DNA from: Thermodesulfovibrio sp.
Lineage (GTDB): Bacteria; Nitrospirota; Thermodesulfovibrionia; Thermodesulfovibrionales; JdFR-85
Length of the DNA stretch: 8,802 nt
NCBI GenBank assembly: GCA_027050975.1
Contig: JALUAR010000250.1
Span: 1-8,802 of the forward strand
Direction of reading: 5' to 3'
Part shown: positions 1-6,838 of the stretch, piece by piece
How positions within the stretch are numbered: the first letter of the stretch is position 1
Layout: every line of letters begins with the position of its first letter
Translations under genes and position numbers: made by a program
The notes under the pieces: generated by a model
Told to the model about the DNA's origin: nothing
Databases searched by the model: none
What the model saw: only the letters and a program-made list of their open reading frames with translations

Positions 1-6
1 TTTATA

Positions 7-474
7 ATGCTAAATAAAAGTATATCGGTTTATTTATTAATCTTGTTTTTCCCTATAATTTCCATTGTTTTTATGATTGACACCTCTTCAGCCCTTTGCG
101 TAAGAGTTGAGACAGCAAATCTTCGCTCCGGACCTGGAACCAGATATGAAAAGACCTGGCAGGTGTTCAAATACATGCCACTTAAAAAACTGAAGAAAAA
201 AGGCAAGTGGTACAGGGTACAGGATGTGGATGGTGATACCCACTGGATATATGCACCACTGGTAACCGATAGATATTATTGTGCGGTAGTAAAGAAGGAT
301 AAGGTTAATGTGAGGACAGGTCCCGGCATAAAATACAGAAAAGCACAGTGGAGTCCAGCAATAAAATATGATTCCTTTAAGGTTGTCAGGTTTAAAGGCA
401 AATGGGTAAAGGTGTTGGATGAATTCGGCCAGACAGGCTGGATCTACAAAAAATTACTATGGATTCAGAAGTAA
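7..474 (+). CDS. Secreted protein with two bacterial SH3 (SH3b) domains
   Basis: This 155-residue protein starts with a lysine-containing N-region and a hydrophobic stretch at about residues 8-24, followed by SSA-L near residue 29, so it is probably a signal peptide and an exported product. The mature part is two tandem SH3b repeats, about residues 31-88 and 92-150. Each has the hallmark ANLRSGPGTRY / VNVRTGPGIKY turn, a GKWYRV / GKWVKV strand and a closing HWIYAPL / GWIYKKL strand. A cysteine sits at the equivalent start of each repeat (C31, C92), and the pair could form a disulfide. SH3b domains usually bind peptidoglycan or other envelope ligands; there is no catalytic domain. The next gene starts 14 nt downstream, suggesting co-transcription. 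Only 6 nt lie upstream, so the ribosome binding site cannot be judged and a start outside the window is possible, although the signal peptide fits this ATG. Confidence 0.85.
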   Translation: MLNKSISVYLLILFFPIISIVFMIDTSSALCVRVETANLRSGPGTRYEKTWQVFKYMPLKKLKKKGKWYRVQDVDGDTHWIYAPLVTDRYYCAVVKKDKVNVRTGPGIKYRKAQWSPAIKYDSFKVVRFKGKWVKVLDEFGQTGWIYKKLLWIQK

Positions 475-488
475 AGGAGTGAAAGATC

Positions 489-2129
489 ATGTGCACAGTA
501 TGCGGACATTTTGTCAGGAATGGAAAAATTCCCTCTCATGATATTCATGATATGCTAAAAAAGATGAAACACAGAGGGCCAGACACACACGGTATCTATT
601 TAGATGGAGTTATAAAGAGGGCGGAGGATATTGATTCATTAATACCATACTTTAACACCAAGGCACATATTGCTTTTGGCCACTCAAGATTAAAGATAGT
701 GGGAACGGAAGAACGCTCTCAGCCCTATACCTCATGTAACGGCCGTATCAGCCTGATACATAACGGAGAGATATACAACTATCAGAAGTTACGTTCCCTG
801 TTGATGAGAGACCATGTCTTCAAAACAACAAGCGATAGTGAGGTGATAGTACATCTAATAGAAGAGCTTTACAGGGGCGAACTTGTAGATGCAGTAAAAC
901 GGGTTCTTGGATTACTTGATGGAATGTATGTACTTGCCGTAACTGATGGATGTAAGATAGTTGTGGCAAGGGACCCGGTTGGAAAGAAGCCACTTTATTA
1001 CATACAAAATGGAGATACCACATACTTTGCATCCGAGAAAAAGGCATTGTGGAATGGAAAAGATAACCCTGTTCGTCTTATGCCAGGCCATATACTCGAA
1101 ATCTCAGACAGTGGTGTTAAACAGATCTCAGGGTATGAACTGTTCCTGCCACAGATCGATATTGTTGACTTTAGAGAAGCTGTTGAGACATACAAAGAAG
1201 CTATTGTAAATGCAGTTAGAAAGAGACTTACAGGACTTAATGAAGATGCCCTTGGCGTAATTTTTTCAGGTGGTATCGATTCTGTCCTTATAGCCCACCT
1301 TCTTCAGAGAGAAGGCAAACATATTATCTGCTATTGTACAGGTACCGAACACTCAGGTGATATTCTGGCGGCTGAACAGGTAGCATCGGAACTGGGGCTT
1401 GAATTAAAGACAACAATTATTGACGACAGGACTGTGGAGAGCATTCTTCCAGAGGTTATAAGAAATGTTGAAGAGTGTGGCCTGTTACAGGTAGAGGTAG
1501 CAATTCCTATGTACCTTGCAGCACAACTTGCCTCTGAAGACAACATAAGAGTTATGTTTACAGGTCAGGCAGCTGACGAATTGTTTGCAGGCTATCCGTG
1601 GTATAATGATGTGGTAAGGGAGGATGGATACCTTATATTACATGAAAAACTCTGGGAAGACCTGAACTATCTTTATACGGATACCCTTGAAAGAGAGGAC
1701 AAGTTGACCATGTCTCATTCAATAGAGTTAAGAGCCCCTTATCTTGACAGAGATGTAATAATCACGGCCATGCGCATAGCACCAAATCTAAAAATATACG
1801 GGGCTGAAGATAACATAAGAAAGAGGGTTCACCGTCAGGTAGCGGTTGAGCTTGGTGTGCCACCATCAATTGCATTCAGAAAGAAAGACCCTGCTCAATC
1901 AGGTTCGGGCATACACGGAATAATCAAGAGACTGGCAAAGAAAAAGGTAAGCAAGGCAAACGAGATATTTGTAATGGAGAATATAGATCGTGACAAAGGA
2001 AGTCTCTATCGTTACGGTGATGAAGAATATGGTGATGATATAGCACGTTCATACCTTCAGGCTATCGAGGAAGAAATAAAGCGGAAGTACATTCCTCCCT
2101 ATCTGAAGCAGGAGATCCCGTGTTGTTGA
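489..2129 (+). CDS. asnB: AsnB-type asparagine synthetase (glutamine-hydrolysing) / related amidotransferase
   Basis: The 546-residue protein has the two-domain AsnB plan. The N-terminal class II glutamine amidotransferase domain (about 1-200) has Cys2 as nucleophile after Met removal, RGPD at 29-32, GHSRLKIVG near 64-72, HNGEIYN at 91-97 and SDSE at 115-118. The C-terminal synthetase domain has the ATP PP-loop SGGIDS at 260-265, TGQAADELFAGY at 358-369 and RAPYLDRD at 415-422. The family uses glutamine and ATP to amidate aspartate, or another carboxylate in some relatives. Length is normal for AsnB. Odd points are the N-terminus MCTVCGHF instead of the usual MCGI, Ala for the common Gly in the GQxADE loop, and a C-terminal CC. 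An AAGGAG site 9 nt before the ATG supports the start. The stop overlaps the following nitrilase gene. The family is certain; aspartate as the substrate is an inference, since beta-lactam-forming and peptide-modifying enzymes share this fold. Confidence 0.88.
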   Translation: MCTVCGHFVRNGKIPSHDIHDMLKKMKHRGPDTHGIYLDGVIKRAEDIDSLIPYFNTKAHIAFGHSRLKIVGTEERSQPYTSCNGRISLIHNGEIYNYQKLRSLLMRDHVFKTTSDSEVIVHLIEELYRGELVDAVKRVLGLLDGMYVLAVTDGCKIVVARDPVGKKPLYYIQNGDTTYFASEKKALWNGKDNPVRLMPGHILEISDSGVKQISGYELFLPQIDIVDFREAVETYKEAIVNAVRKRLTGLNEDALGVIFSGGIDSVLIAHLLQREGKHIICYCTGTEHSGDILAAEQVASELGLELKTTIIDDRTVESILPEVIRNVEECGLLQVEVAIPMYLAAQLASEDNIRVMFTGQAADELFAGYPWYNDVVREDGYLILHEKLWEDLNYLYTDTLEREDKLTMSHSIELRAPYLDRDVIITAMRIAPNLKIYGAEDNIRKRVHRQVAVELGVPPSIAFRKKDPAQSGSGIHGIIKRLAKKKVSKANEIFVMENIDRDKGSLYRYGDEEYGDDIARSYLQAIEEEIKRKYIPPYLKQEIPCC

Positions 2130-2926
2130 AAAAAAGAATAACCCTTGCCCAGATAGGTCGATACCGTGATCCATCAAGGAACATCAAACATATAAAAAAG
2201 ATAATCCGAGAGTATAAAAACTCAGACCTCATAGTCTTTCCCGAACTTATACTCCATGGACATCCTTCTCTTGAAAGACCCGAGGGGCTTTTATACAGAG
2301 AGATGAAGCTCTTTTACAAAAATATGGCAAAGCAGTCTGACGATCTTTATCATTTCATTAAAGAAACTGGTGCAAAAGTAATATTCGGAGAATTGAGAGG
2401 GAAACCAGGGGCCTTCTATAATACAGCCACATATGTTGACAGAAAAACCATATTTCACTATGACAAAACCCACATCCACTGGACAGAGAATTTTATACCA
2501 GGGAAAAGACTGGATGTAATTGATACACCAGCAGGCAAGATCGGAATGTGCATCTGTTTTGATGGTGCATTCTCAGAAGTCTGGAGAGTTCTTGCCCTTA
2601 AGGGTGCAGAGATTGTGGTAAACATATCTGCTACACCTAGAGATTTCAGGCAGGAGTATATACAGCGCCGTCTTCAGGGAGCAGCAGTCTTTAATCAGCT
2701 TTTTGTAGTTTATGTAAACAGGCCGGACAAGATTTTTTCGGGACACAGCATGGTGATTGACCCACGAGGTGAAATAATTGCTGACATCGGAAGCAAAACC
2801 AAAATTCAGACAGTTACCATAGACCTTAAGGAGATTATGAAGTGGAGAAAGATAGAGAGTATTTATCCCAACAGAAGACCACAGCTGTATAGAGATGTTG
2901 TAAATAGGAAAGGTCAATCCCTGTAG
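2120..2926 (+). CDS. Carbon-nitrogen hydrolase (nitrilase superfamily amidase)
   Basis: This 268-residue protein carries the complete nitrilase-superfamily Glu-Lys-Cys triad: E42 in FPELILHG, K116 in YDKTHIHW and C146 in GMCICFDGAFSE. NISATPRDF (168-176) and HSMVIDPRGEIIAD near the C-terminus are also typical. Such enzymes hydrolyse or transfer amides, carbamoyl groups or, rarely, nitriles, and are usually cytosolic; no signal peptide is seen. The length of about 270 is normal. The gene overlaps the end of asnB by 10 nt and is probably translationally coupled to it. The start is ambiguous: GTG at 2120 is followed by in-frame TTG at 2123 and 2126, and the AGGAG at 2110-2114 is better spaced for TTG 2123 (8 nt) than for GTG 2120 (5 nt). 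The pairing suggests the two enzymes act on the same or linked amide metabolites, but the substrate is unknown. Confidence 0.88.
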   Translation: MLLKKRITLAQIGRYRDPSRNIKHIKKIIREYKNSDLIVFPELILHGHPSLERPEGLLYREMKLFYKNMAKQSDDLYHFIKETGAKVIFGELRGKPGAFYNTATYVDRKTIFHYDKTHIHWTENFIPGKRLDVIDTPAGKIGMCICFDGAFSEVWRVLALKGAEIVVNISATPRDFRQEYIQRRLQGAAVFNQLFVVYVNRPDKIFSGHSMVIDPRGEIIADIGSKTKIQTVTIDLKEIMKWRKIESIYPNRRPQLYRDVVNRKGQSL

Positions 2927-2974
2927 GAGTATTTTCGATCTTTGGTCCGGGATATTCTCTACTGGAAATAAAAA

Positions 2975-3259
2975 TTACATTTTTAATTTCTTATACAGCC
3001 ATTCTTTCATAAGATAAAATACTGGTGTATACACAAGGGTAAGAAATGTGCCAATGAAAAGCCCTCCGATTGCTACTATTGCAAGAGGTGGGAGTCTTTC
3101 CAGACCAAAGGCCCTCTCTGTTGCTATGGGTAGCATTCCTGCGATGGTGGTAACGGCTGTAGCCACTACAGGACGCGTCCTTACCTTCACTGCCTCATAG
3201 ACGGCCTCTGATGTATCTTTATATCTGTGTCTGAATCGTTTTACGAAATCCACCAGCAG
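2975..3259 (-). pseudogene. RND-family efflux transporter, C-terminal remnant
   Basis: This reading frame is recognisable as the last part of an inner-membrane RND pump. It starts at LLVDF (a GTG within it is the first possible start, at 3253) and continues through VRTRPVVATAVTTIAGMLPIA, the RND segment leading into the penultimate helix. It then runs through LAIVAIGGLFIGTFLTLVYTPVFYLM, the last membrane helices, to a short cationic tail and TAA. A complete RND protein has more than 1000 residues, so roughly nine tenths is missing. Similarity stops abruptly at about 3254-3262, where a transposase reading frame begins on the opposite strand. No ribosome binding site supports expression of the fragment. 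Whether it was a metal (CzcA/CusA-like) or drug (AcrB-like) pump cannot be decided from this tail. Confidence 0.85.
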
Positions 3260-3715
3260 AAAGGCAAGATAGAGAGACCCTTTGGATCGTTACAGGACAG
3301 ACTTATACGAACCTGTATTAGAGAAGATGTCAGGACTATAGATGATGCCCAGAGAGTACTTGACAGGGAGGTTCAGAGATACAACTACAGTCAGGTGCAT
3401 TCAACCACAGGAGAGATTCCTGCCATAAGGTTTGAGAATGCTTTAAGGGAGGGTGCAAGCCTATTCCGTGACTTTCATATGCCCCAGCCCTATGAATCGC
3501 CAAAGGACCTCTTTTGTCTGAGAGCCCAGAGGATAGTGAATCCTTATGGACAGATATCTTTAAAGGGCTTGAAATTAAAACTGAATAAAGTCAAAACAGG
3601 AGACTTGATTGATATTAAAGATGAGAATGTGTCAGAACTACGCTTGTGGTGTGATGAAACTCTTTTAGAAGTCTTCCATATCAAAATTGCAGACCTTAAG
3701 GGTGTCCACTTTTAA
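3257..3715 (+). pseudogene. rve/DDE-type transposase, C-terminal remnant (IS481-like or similar)
   Basis: The frame can be opened at ATG 3227, but its first 11 codons are antisense to the RND remnant; genuine transposase similarity starts at KGKIERPFGSLQ (codon at 3260). KGKxER is the integrase-core segment carrying the third catalytic acid (the Glu of D-D-E). It is followed by the helix and RYNYSQVHSTTGEIPAIRF, a standard rve C-terminal motif, and then a beta-rich domain ending in LKGVHF. The two upstream catalytic aspartates and the DNA-binding N-terminus are absent, so the product cannot transpose DNA. The coding end (GTGTCCACTTTTAA) may run into the original right end of the element, but the missing left end means no inverted-repeat pair can be shown. 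The exact IS family is uncertain. Confidence 0.8.
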
Positions 3716-3877
3716 AGTTTAACTAACAACAGATGAATCAGGACCCCAAGCGTATGTGATGTCTAATTCCAGTCCCCCTCAGAACTTATTCCGGAAAAAT
3801 TCACAACTTCTTCATCTTTATTTGTTTATATTTTGATAGAAGATTTTGAAATTATCTGCCCAGGGTATGGAGGATGA
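3716..3877. other. Intergenic region between transposase remnant and ABC operon
   Basis: This 162-nt AT-rich stretch has no open frame of note. It should contain the promoter of the ABC operon, but I could not find a -35/-10 pair with good spacing. A GGAGG at 3869-3873 serves as the Shine-Dalgarno site of the first permease. The left part may hold residual sequence from the right end of the broken IS. Confidence 0.4.
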
Positions 3878-4987
3878 ATGAATCTTCAAATACTTCCGCT
3901 CTTACTCAAAGAGACAAGATTCAGGTGGGTTGTCCATCTGCTTACCGTCTGTCTTATTGCCTTTGTTGTATCACTGTTAGTGACCCAGGGCTCTCTGAAC
4001 CGCTCAGCAGAAGATAAGGTGAACGAACTCACCCATAAACTGGGCCGGGGCATGCTCGTTGTACCAGAGGACACGGATCTTCAGCAGTTCTATCTGATGA
4101 GGTACGGAGCAGAAACCATGCCCGAGGATTATTCCGACAGGATAGAATCCTCTCATCTTGGAAAACATATCCAGGTAATAGAACCAAGGCTCTACGGTAA
4201 TCTGACTGTTCAGGGAATGGATGTGATACTGGTAGGCCGGAGGCTTCAGTTTCCCGTATCATCAGATAGCAGACATGAACTGGTAGTCATAGGCAGTGGA
4301 CTGGCCCGAAGGCTGGGTCTCAGTTCAGGAGACAATCTTGTGGTCAATAACCATAAACTCAGGGTCTTTGCAATTGTTGACCCTCCTCCAAAGGGCTATG
4401 ACATGGCAATTTTCGCACCTCTTAAGACAGCCCAGCGGATACTTGGGACCCCTGGCAGAATAAATGCCTTGCATCTGAGTGGATGCTGGTGTGAGCTTGA
4501 TGTGCCTGCCCTTGCAGCAAAGGTGGAGAGCATACTGCCGGGGACAATGGCAATCACTGTTGACGGAATGGCAAAGGCACAGATAGAGATAAAAAGCACG
4601 ATGGAGCAATACTCTGTAATATTCTGGATTGCAGGAGGAGTGCTAGTTACTGCCAGCATAGCCTTTCTGCTCTTCTACCTCATACATAAGGGAAGAAGGG
4701 AGATCGGTCTTCTGTTGAGCATTGGCATGTCTCCCGGACGAATAGTAATAAAAAATATCATTATCTCTGTGGCTACTGCAGTAGCCGGTGCTTTGGCAGG
4801 ATACATCCTGAGCATACCCCTTATGTCTCAGGCAGGACGAATGTTCATGCGCGTAAGTCTAAGTCCCTCCGCCCAGGTACTTCCCTGGCTGGTAGCGGTA
4901 ATTACAGGGGCGGCACTTCTGGCTTCTTTTATACCGTCGTGGTATATCAGCAGGCTGGATCCTACAAAACTTCTCAGAGAGGAGTAA
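3878..4987 (+). CDS. ABC transporter permease, FtsX/MacB type (first permease)
   Basis: The 369-residue membrane protein has the MacB/LolC/FtsX topology: one N-terminal helix (about 17-37), a large extracytoplasmic domain (about 38-245, MacB-PCD-like), then three helices at about 246-269, 291-315 and 333-355. The cytoplasmic coupling segment RREIGLLLSIGMSPGRI after helix 2 and the C-terminal DPTKLLREE are typical of FtsX-domain permeases. Such permeases transmit ATP-driven motion across the membrane rather than forming a classical channel; known roles include lipoprotein release and export of macrolides or peptides. GGAGG lies 4 nt before the ATG, which is short but usable; the overlapping ATG at 3874 is in another frame. 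The ATPase gene follows after 3 nt. It pairs with the second permease downstream, probably as a heterodimer. The cargo is unknown. Confidence 0.9.
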   Translation: MNLQILPLLLKETRFRWVVHLLTVCLIAFVVSLLVTQGSLNRSAEDKVNELTHKLGRGMLVVPEDTDLQQFYLMRYGAETMPEDYSDRIESSHLGKHIQVIEPRLYGNLTVQGMDVILVGRRLQFPVSSDSRHELVVIGSGLARRLGLSSGDNLVVNNHKLRVFAIVDPPPKGYDMAIFAPLKTAQRILGTPGRINALHLSGCWCELDVPALAAKVESILPGTMAITVDGMAKAQIEIKSTMEQYSVIFWIAGGVLVTASIAFLLFYLIHKGRREIGLLLSIGMSPGRIVIKNIIISVATAVAGALAGYILSIPLMSQAGRMFMRVSLSPSAQVLPWLVAVITGAALLASFIPSWYISRLDPTKLLREE

Positions 4988-4990
4988 AAA

Positions 4991-5662
4991 ATGCTTGAAC
5001 TCAATTCTGTCACACAGCAGTTCAGAAACAATCAAAAAGAGACTGTCACTGCCCTCAGTGATGTGAGCCTTAAAGTGCAGGAGGGAGAGTTTGTCTCCAT
5101 TGTGGGGCCAAGCGGAAGTGGTAAGAGCACACTTCTTTTTATAACAGGTGCCCTGCTCAGGCCCACAAAGGGAGAGGTATATCTTATGGGAGAGGACATC
5201 TATGCACATCCTGCCTCATACCGTGCAGGCTTGAGGCTTGAGAGGATCGGTTTTGTATTTCAGACCTTTAATCTCATCCCCTATCTGAATGCCCTTGACA
5301 ATGTGGCTCTGCCTGCGGTACTGACCACAGGTTCACGTCGAAAGGCAACCGAAAAGGCAGAAGAACTTCTCAGACGATTTGGGCTTGGCCATCGTCTGAA
5401 CCACAGGGTATCTGAGCTGAGCGTTGGTGAGCGACAGAGAGTGGCTATCTGCAGAAGCGTGATAAACGAGCCTGCCCTCATCCTTGCTGATGAGCCAACA
5501 GGCAATCTTGACCCTGAGATGACCCACGAGGTGATGAACCTTTTTGCTGAACTGAACAGAAACGGGATAACAGTTATCATAGTAACCCATGAGGAGGCGG
5601 TTGCATCCTATGCTGAAAGGGTGCTTCATCTGAGAGGCGGCATACTGCAGAACGGAGGATGA
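4991..5662 (+). CDS. ABC transporter ATP-binding protein (LolD/MacB family)
   Basis: This complete 223-residue nucleotide-binding subunit has Walker A GPSGSGKST at 39-47, Q-loop Q91 in VFQTFNLIP, signature LSVGE at 143-147, Walker B LILADE at 163-168 with catalytic E168, a D-loop in GNLDPE, and H200 in the switch VTHEEA. FQTFNLIPYLNALDNVALP is characteristic of the LolD/MacB/FtsE clade, matching the FtsX-type permeases on both sides. The signature has Val where the canonical motif has Gly (LSGGQ to LSVGE), a substitution seen in functional members of this clade. GAGAGGAG at 4977-4984 precedes the ATG by 6 nt. The TGA stop overlaps the ATG of the next gene. The product powers the transporter from the cytoplasmic face. 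Confidence 0.95.
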   Translation: MLELNSVTQQFRNNQKETVTALSDVSLKVQEGEFVSIVGPSGSGKSTLLFITGALLRPTKGEVYLMGEDIYAHPASYRAGLRLERIGFVFQTFNLIPYLNALDNVALPAVLTTGSRRKATEKAEELLRRFGLGHRLNHRVSELSVGERQRVAICRSVINEPALILADEPTGNLDPEMTHEVMNLFAELNRNGITVIIVTHEEAVASYAERVLHLRGGILQNGG

Positions 5663-5670
5663 GTTTGGTG
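5654..5670 (+). promoter_or_regulatory. Shine-Dalgarno site deciding the start of the second permease
   Basis: GGAGG at 5654-5658 directly abuts ATG 5659. The alternative in-frame starts TTG 5665 and GTG 5668 lie at normal spacing and are probably used, shortening the protein by 2-3 residues. Confidence 0.45.
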
Positions 5671-6786
5671 AACACACTGAGGCTCAGCCTGTGGCTTTCG
5701 TGGCAGGAACTGAAAGGAAGAAAGACCGTCTTCTTTATCAACATAGCGCTGTTGGCTCTGCTTGTGGCCATACCTGTTACAGTTGACCTCATGGGCAGGG
5801 CAAGAGAGGCATCCGTTCAGAGAAGACTTGACTACATAGGCCCATCACTAAGCATTGTGCCTGTGGGTATTACATCCTTTGAGCTTGCCACAGCACAGAT
5901 GAAGAACAGGACACTTTCTCTTGAAGTTTACAATAAAATCAAGCGTGACCTTTCCGCCCTGCTCAGGGGGATTGAACCCCGGCTGATAACTAACATGCCG
6001 ATTGAGGGCAAGGTCTATCCTGTTATAGGAATAGACCCTGCAACTGTATACTCCTATCCTCTTATAAGGTACTCACTTGGAAAGGACGAGGCACTTATCG
6101 GGACTGTTATGGCACAAAAAACAGGCAAATCAGAAGGAGACATCATCCGTGTAGGTAATAGAGATTTCAGGGTCAGAGGGGTGATTGAGACAACAGCTGC
6201 TGTTGAGGATATAGCCGTATTTATTACCCTCTCTGTGCTTCAGGAGATGACAGGCAGGGAAGGTGAGATAAACGAGATACGCCTCTTTCCAGAGTCTGCA
6301 TCCTCCCTGGAGAGGCTCAGAGCATTGCTCAAAAGTTTTTCTGTACCTGTAGAGATTATTGATTCCTCAAGGGGAGAGGTTGCTGAAATGCAGGTGGAGA
6401 CCACGCTCAGAAGGTATCAGAACCTCCTGTATGCAATCTCTTTTGTTCTTATTGCCTTCTGTATTGCTATAAGCACATACATAAATCTTGAGGGACGGAA
6501 AAAGGAACTCTCCACCATCTATACACTCGGCGTAACAAAGGGCATTATATTTCATCTGATAATAAGCCGCACGGTGTGGATAGCCCTGATGGGGGCGCTC
6601 TGCGGCAATCTCATTGCTCTTTTTGTGACCATGCTTCAGGGGCATCAGATTCCCGTTAGAGAGATTATCTCCTTTGAGACATTGGAGCTTACCGTTTTCA
6701 TGACATTCCTTATCGGAGTGGGTGTCTCTATACCCTTCAGTCTTTATGCGGTATTTCGGCAGAATCTGGTAGAGTATTTATCGTGA
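5659..6786 (+). CDS. ABC transporter permease, FtsX/MacB type (second permease)
   Basis: This protein of up to 375 residues has the same plan as the first permease: helix 1 at about 24-44, an extracytoplasmic domain at about 45-255, and helices at about 256-276, 301-325 and 343-365. It has an FtsX-like coupling segment, GRKKELSTIYTLGVTKGII, after helix 2. The sequence clearly differs from permease one, so a heterodimeric transporter is likely. The start needs care: ATG 5659 overlaps the preceding stop (ATGA), but the only Shine-Dalgarno site, GGAGG at 5654-5658, touches this ATG with no spacer. In-frame TTG 5665 (6-nt spacing) or GTG 5668 (9-nt spacing) are more plausible starts; both leave the first helix intact. 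The gene ends 27 nt before a strong hairpin shared with convergent nifK. Confidence 0.9.
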   Translation: MSLVNTLRLSLWLSWQELKGRKTVFFINIALLALLVAIPVTVDLMGRAREASVQRRLDYIGPSLSIVPVGITSFELATAQMKNRTLSLEVYNKIKRDLSALLRGIEPRLITNMPIEGKVYPVIGIDPATVYSYPLIRYSLGKDEALIGTVMAQKTGKSEGDIIRVGNRDFRVRGVIETTAAVEDIAVFITLSVLQEMTGREGEINEIRLFPESASSLERLRALLKSFSVPVEIIDSSRGEVAEMQVETTLRRYQNLLYAISFVLIAFCIAISTYINLEGRKKELSTIYTLGVTKGIIFHLIISRTVWIALMGALCGNLIALFVTMLQGHQIPVREIISFETLELTVFMTFLIGVGVSIPFSLYAVFRQNLVEYLS

Positions 6787-6813
6787 ATACTGCGGCCTTG
6801 AACGCCTATTTAT

Positions 6814-6836
6814 AGGGACGCCTTAAAGGCGTCCCT
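6814..6836. terminator. Bidirectional hairpin between convergent ABC operon and nifK
   Basis: AGGGACGCCT and AGGCGTCCCT form a perfect 10-bp GC-rich stem with a TAA loop. The hairpin lies 27 nt after the second permease stop and 2 nt after the nifK stop, so it can serve both converging transcripts. The U-tract is weak: the plus strand continues GTTTATCTTATA and the minus strand ATAAATAGG. The element may therefore act as a 3'-end stabiliser or be a REP-like palindrome as well as a terminator. Confidence 0.65.
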
Positions 6837-6838
6837 GT

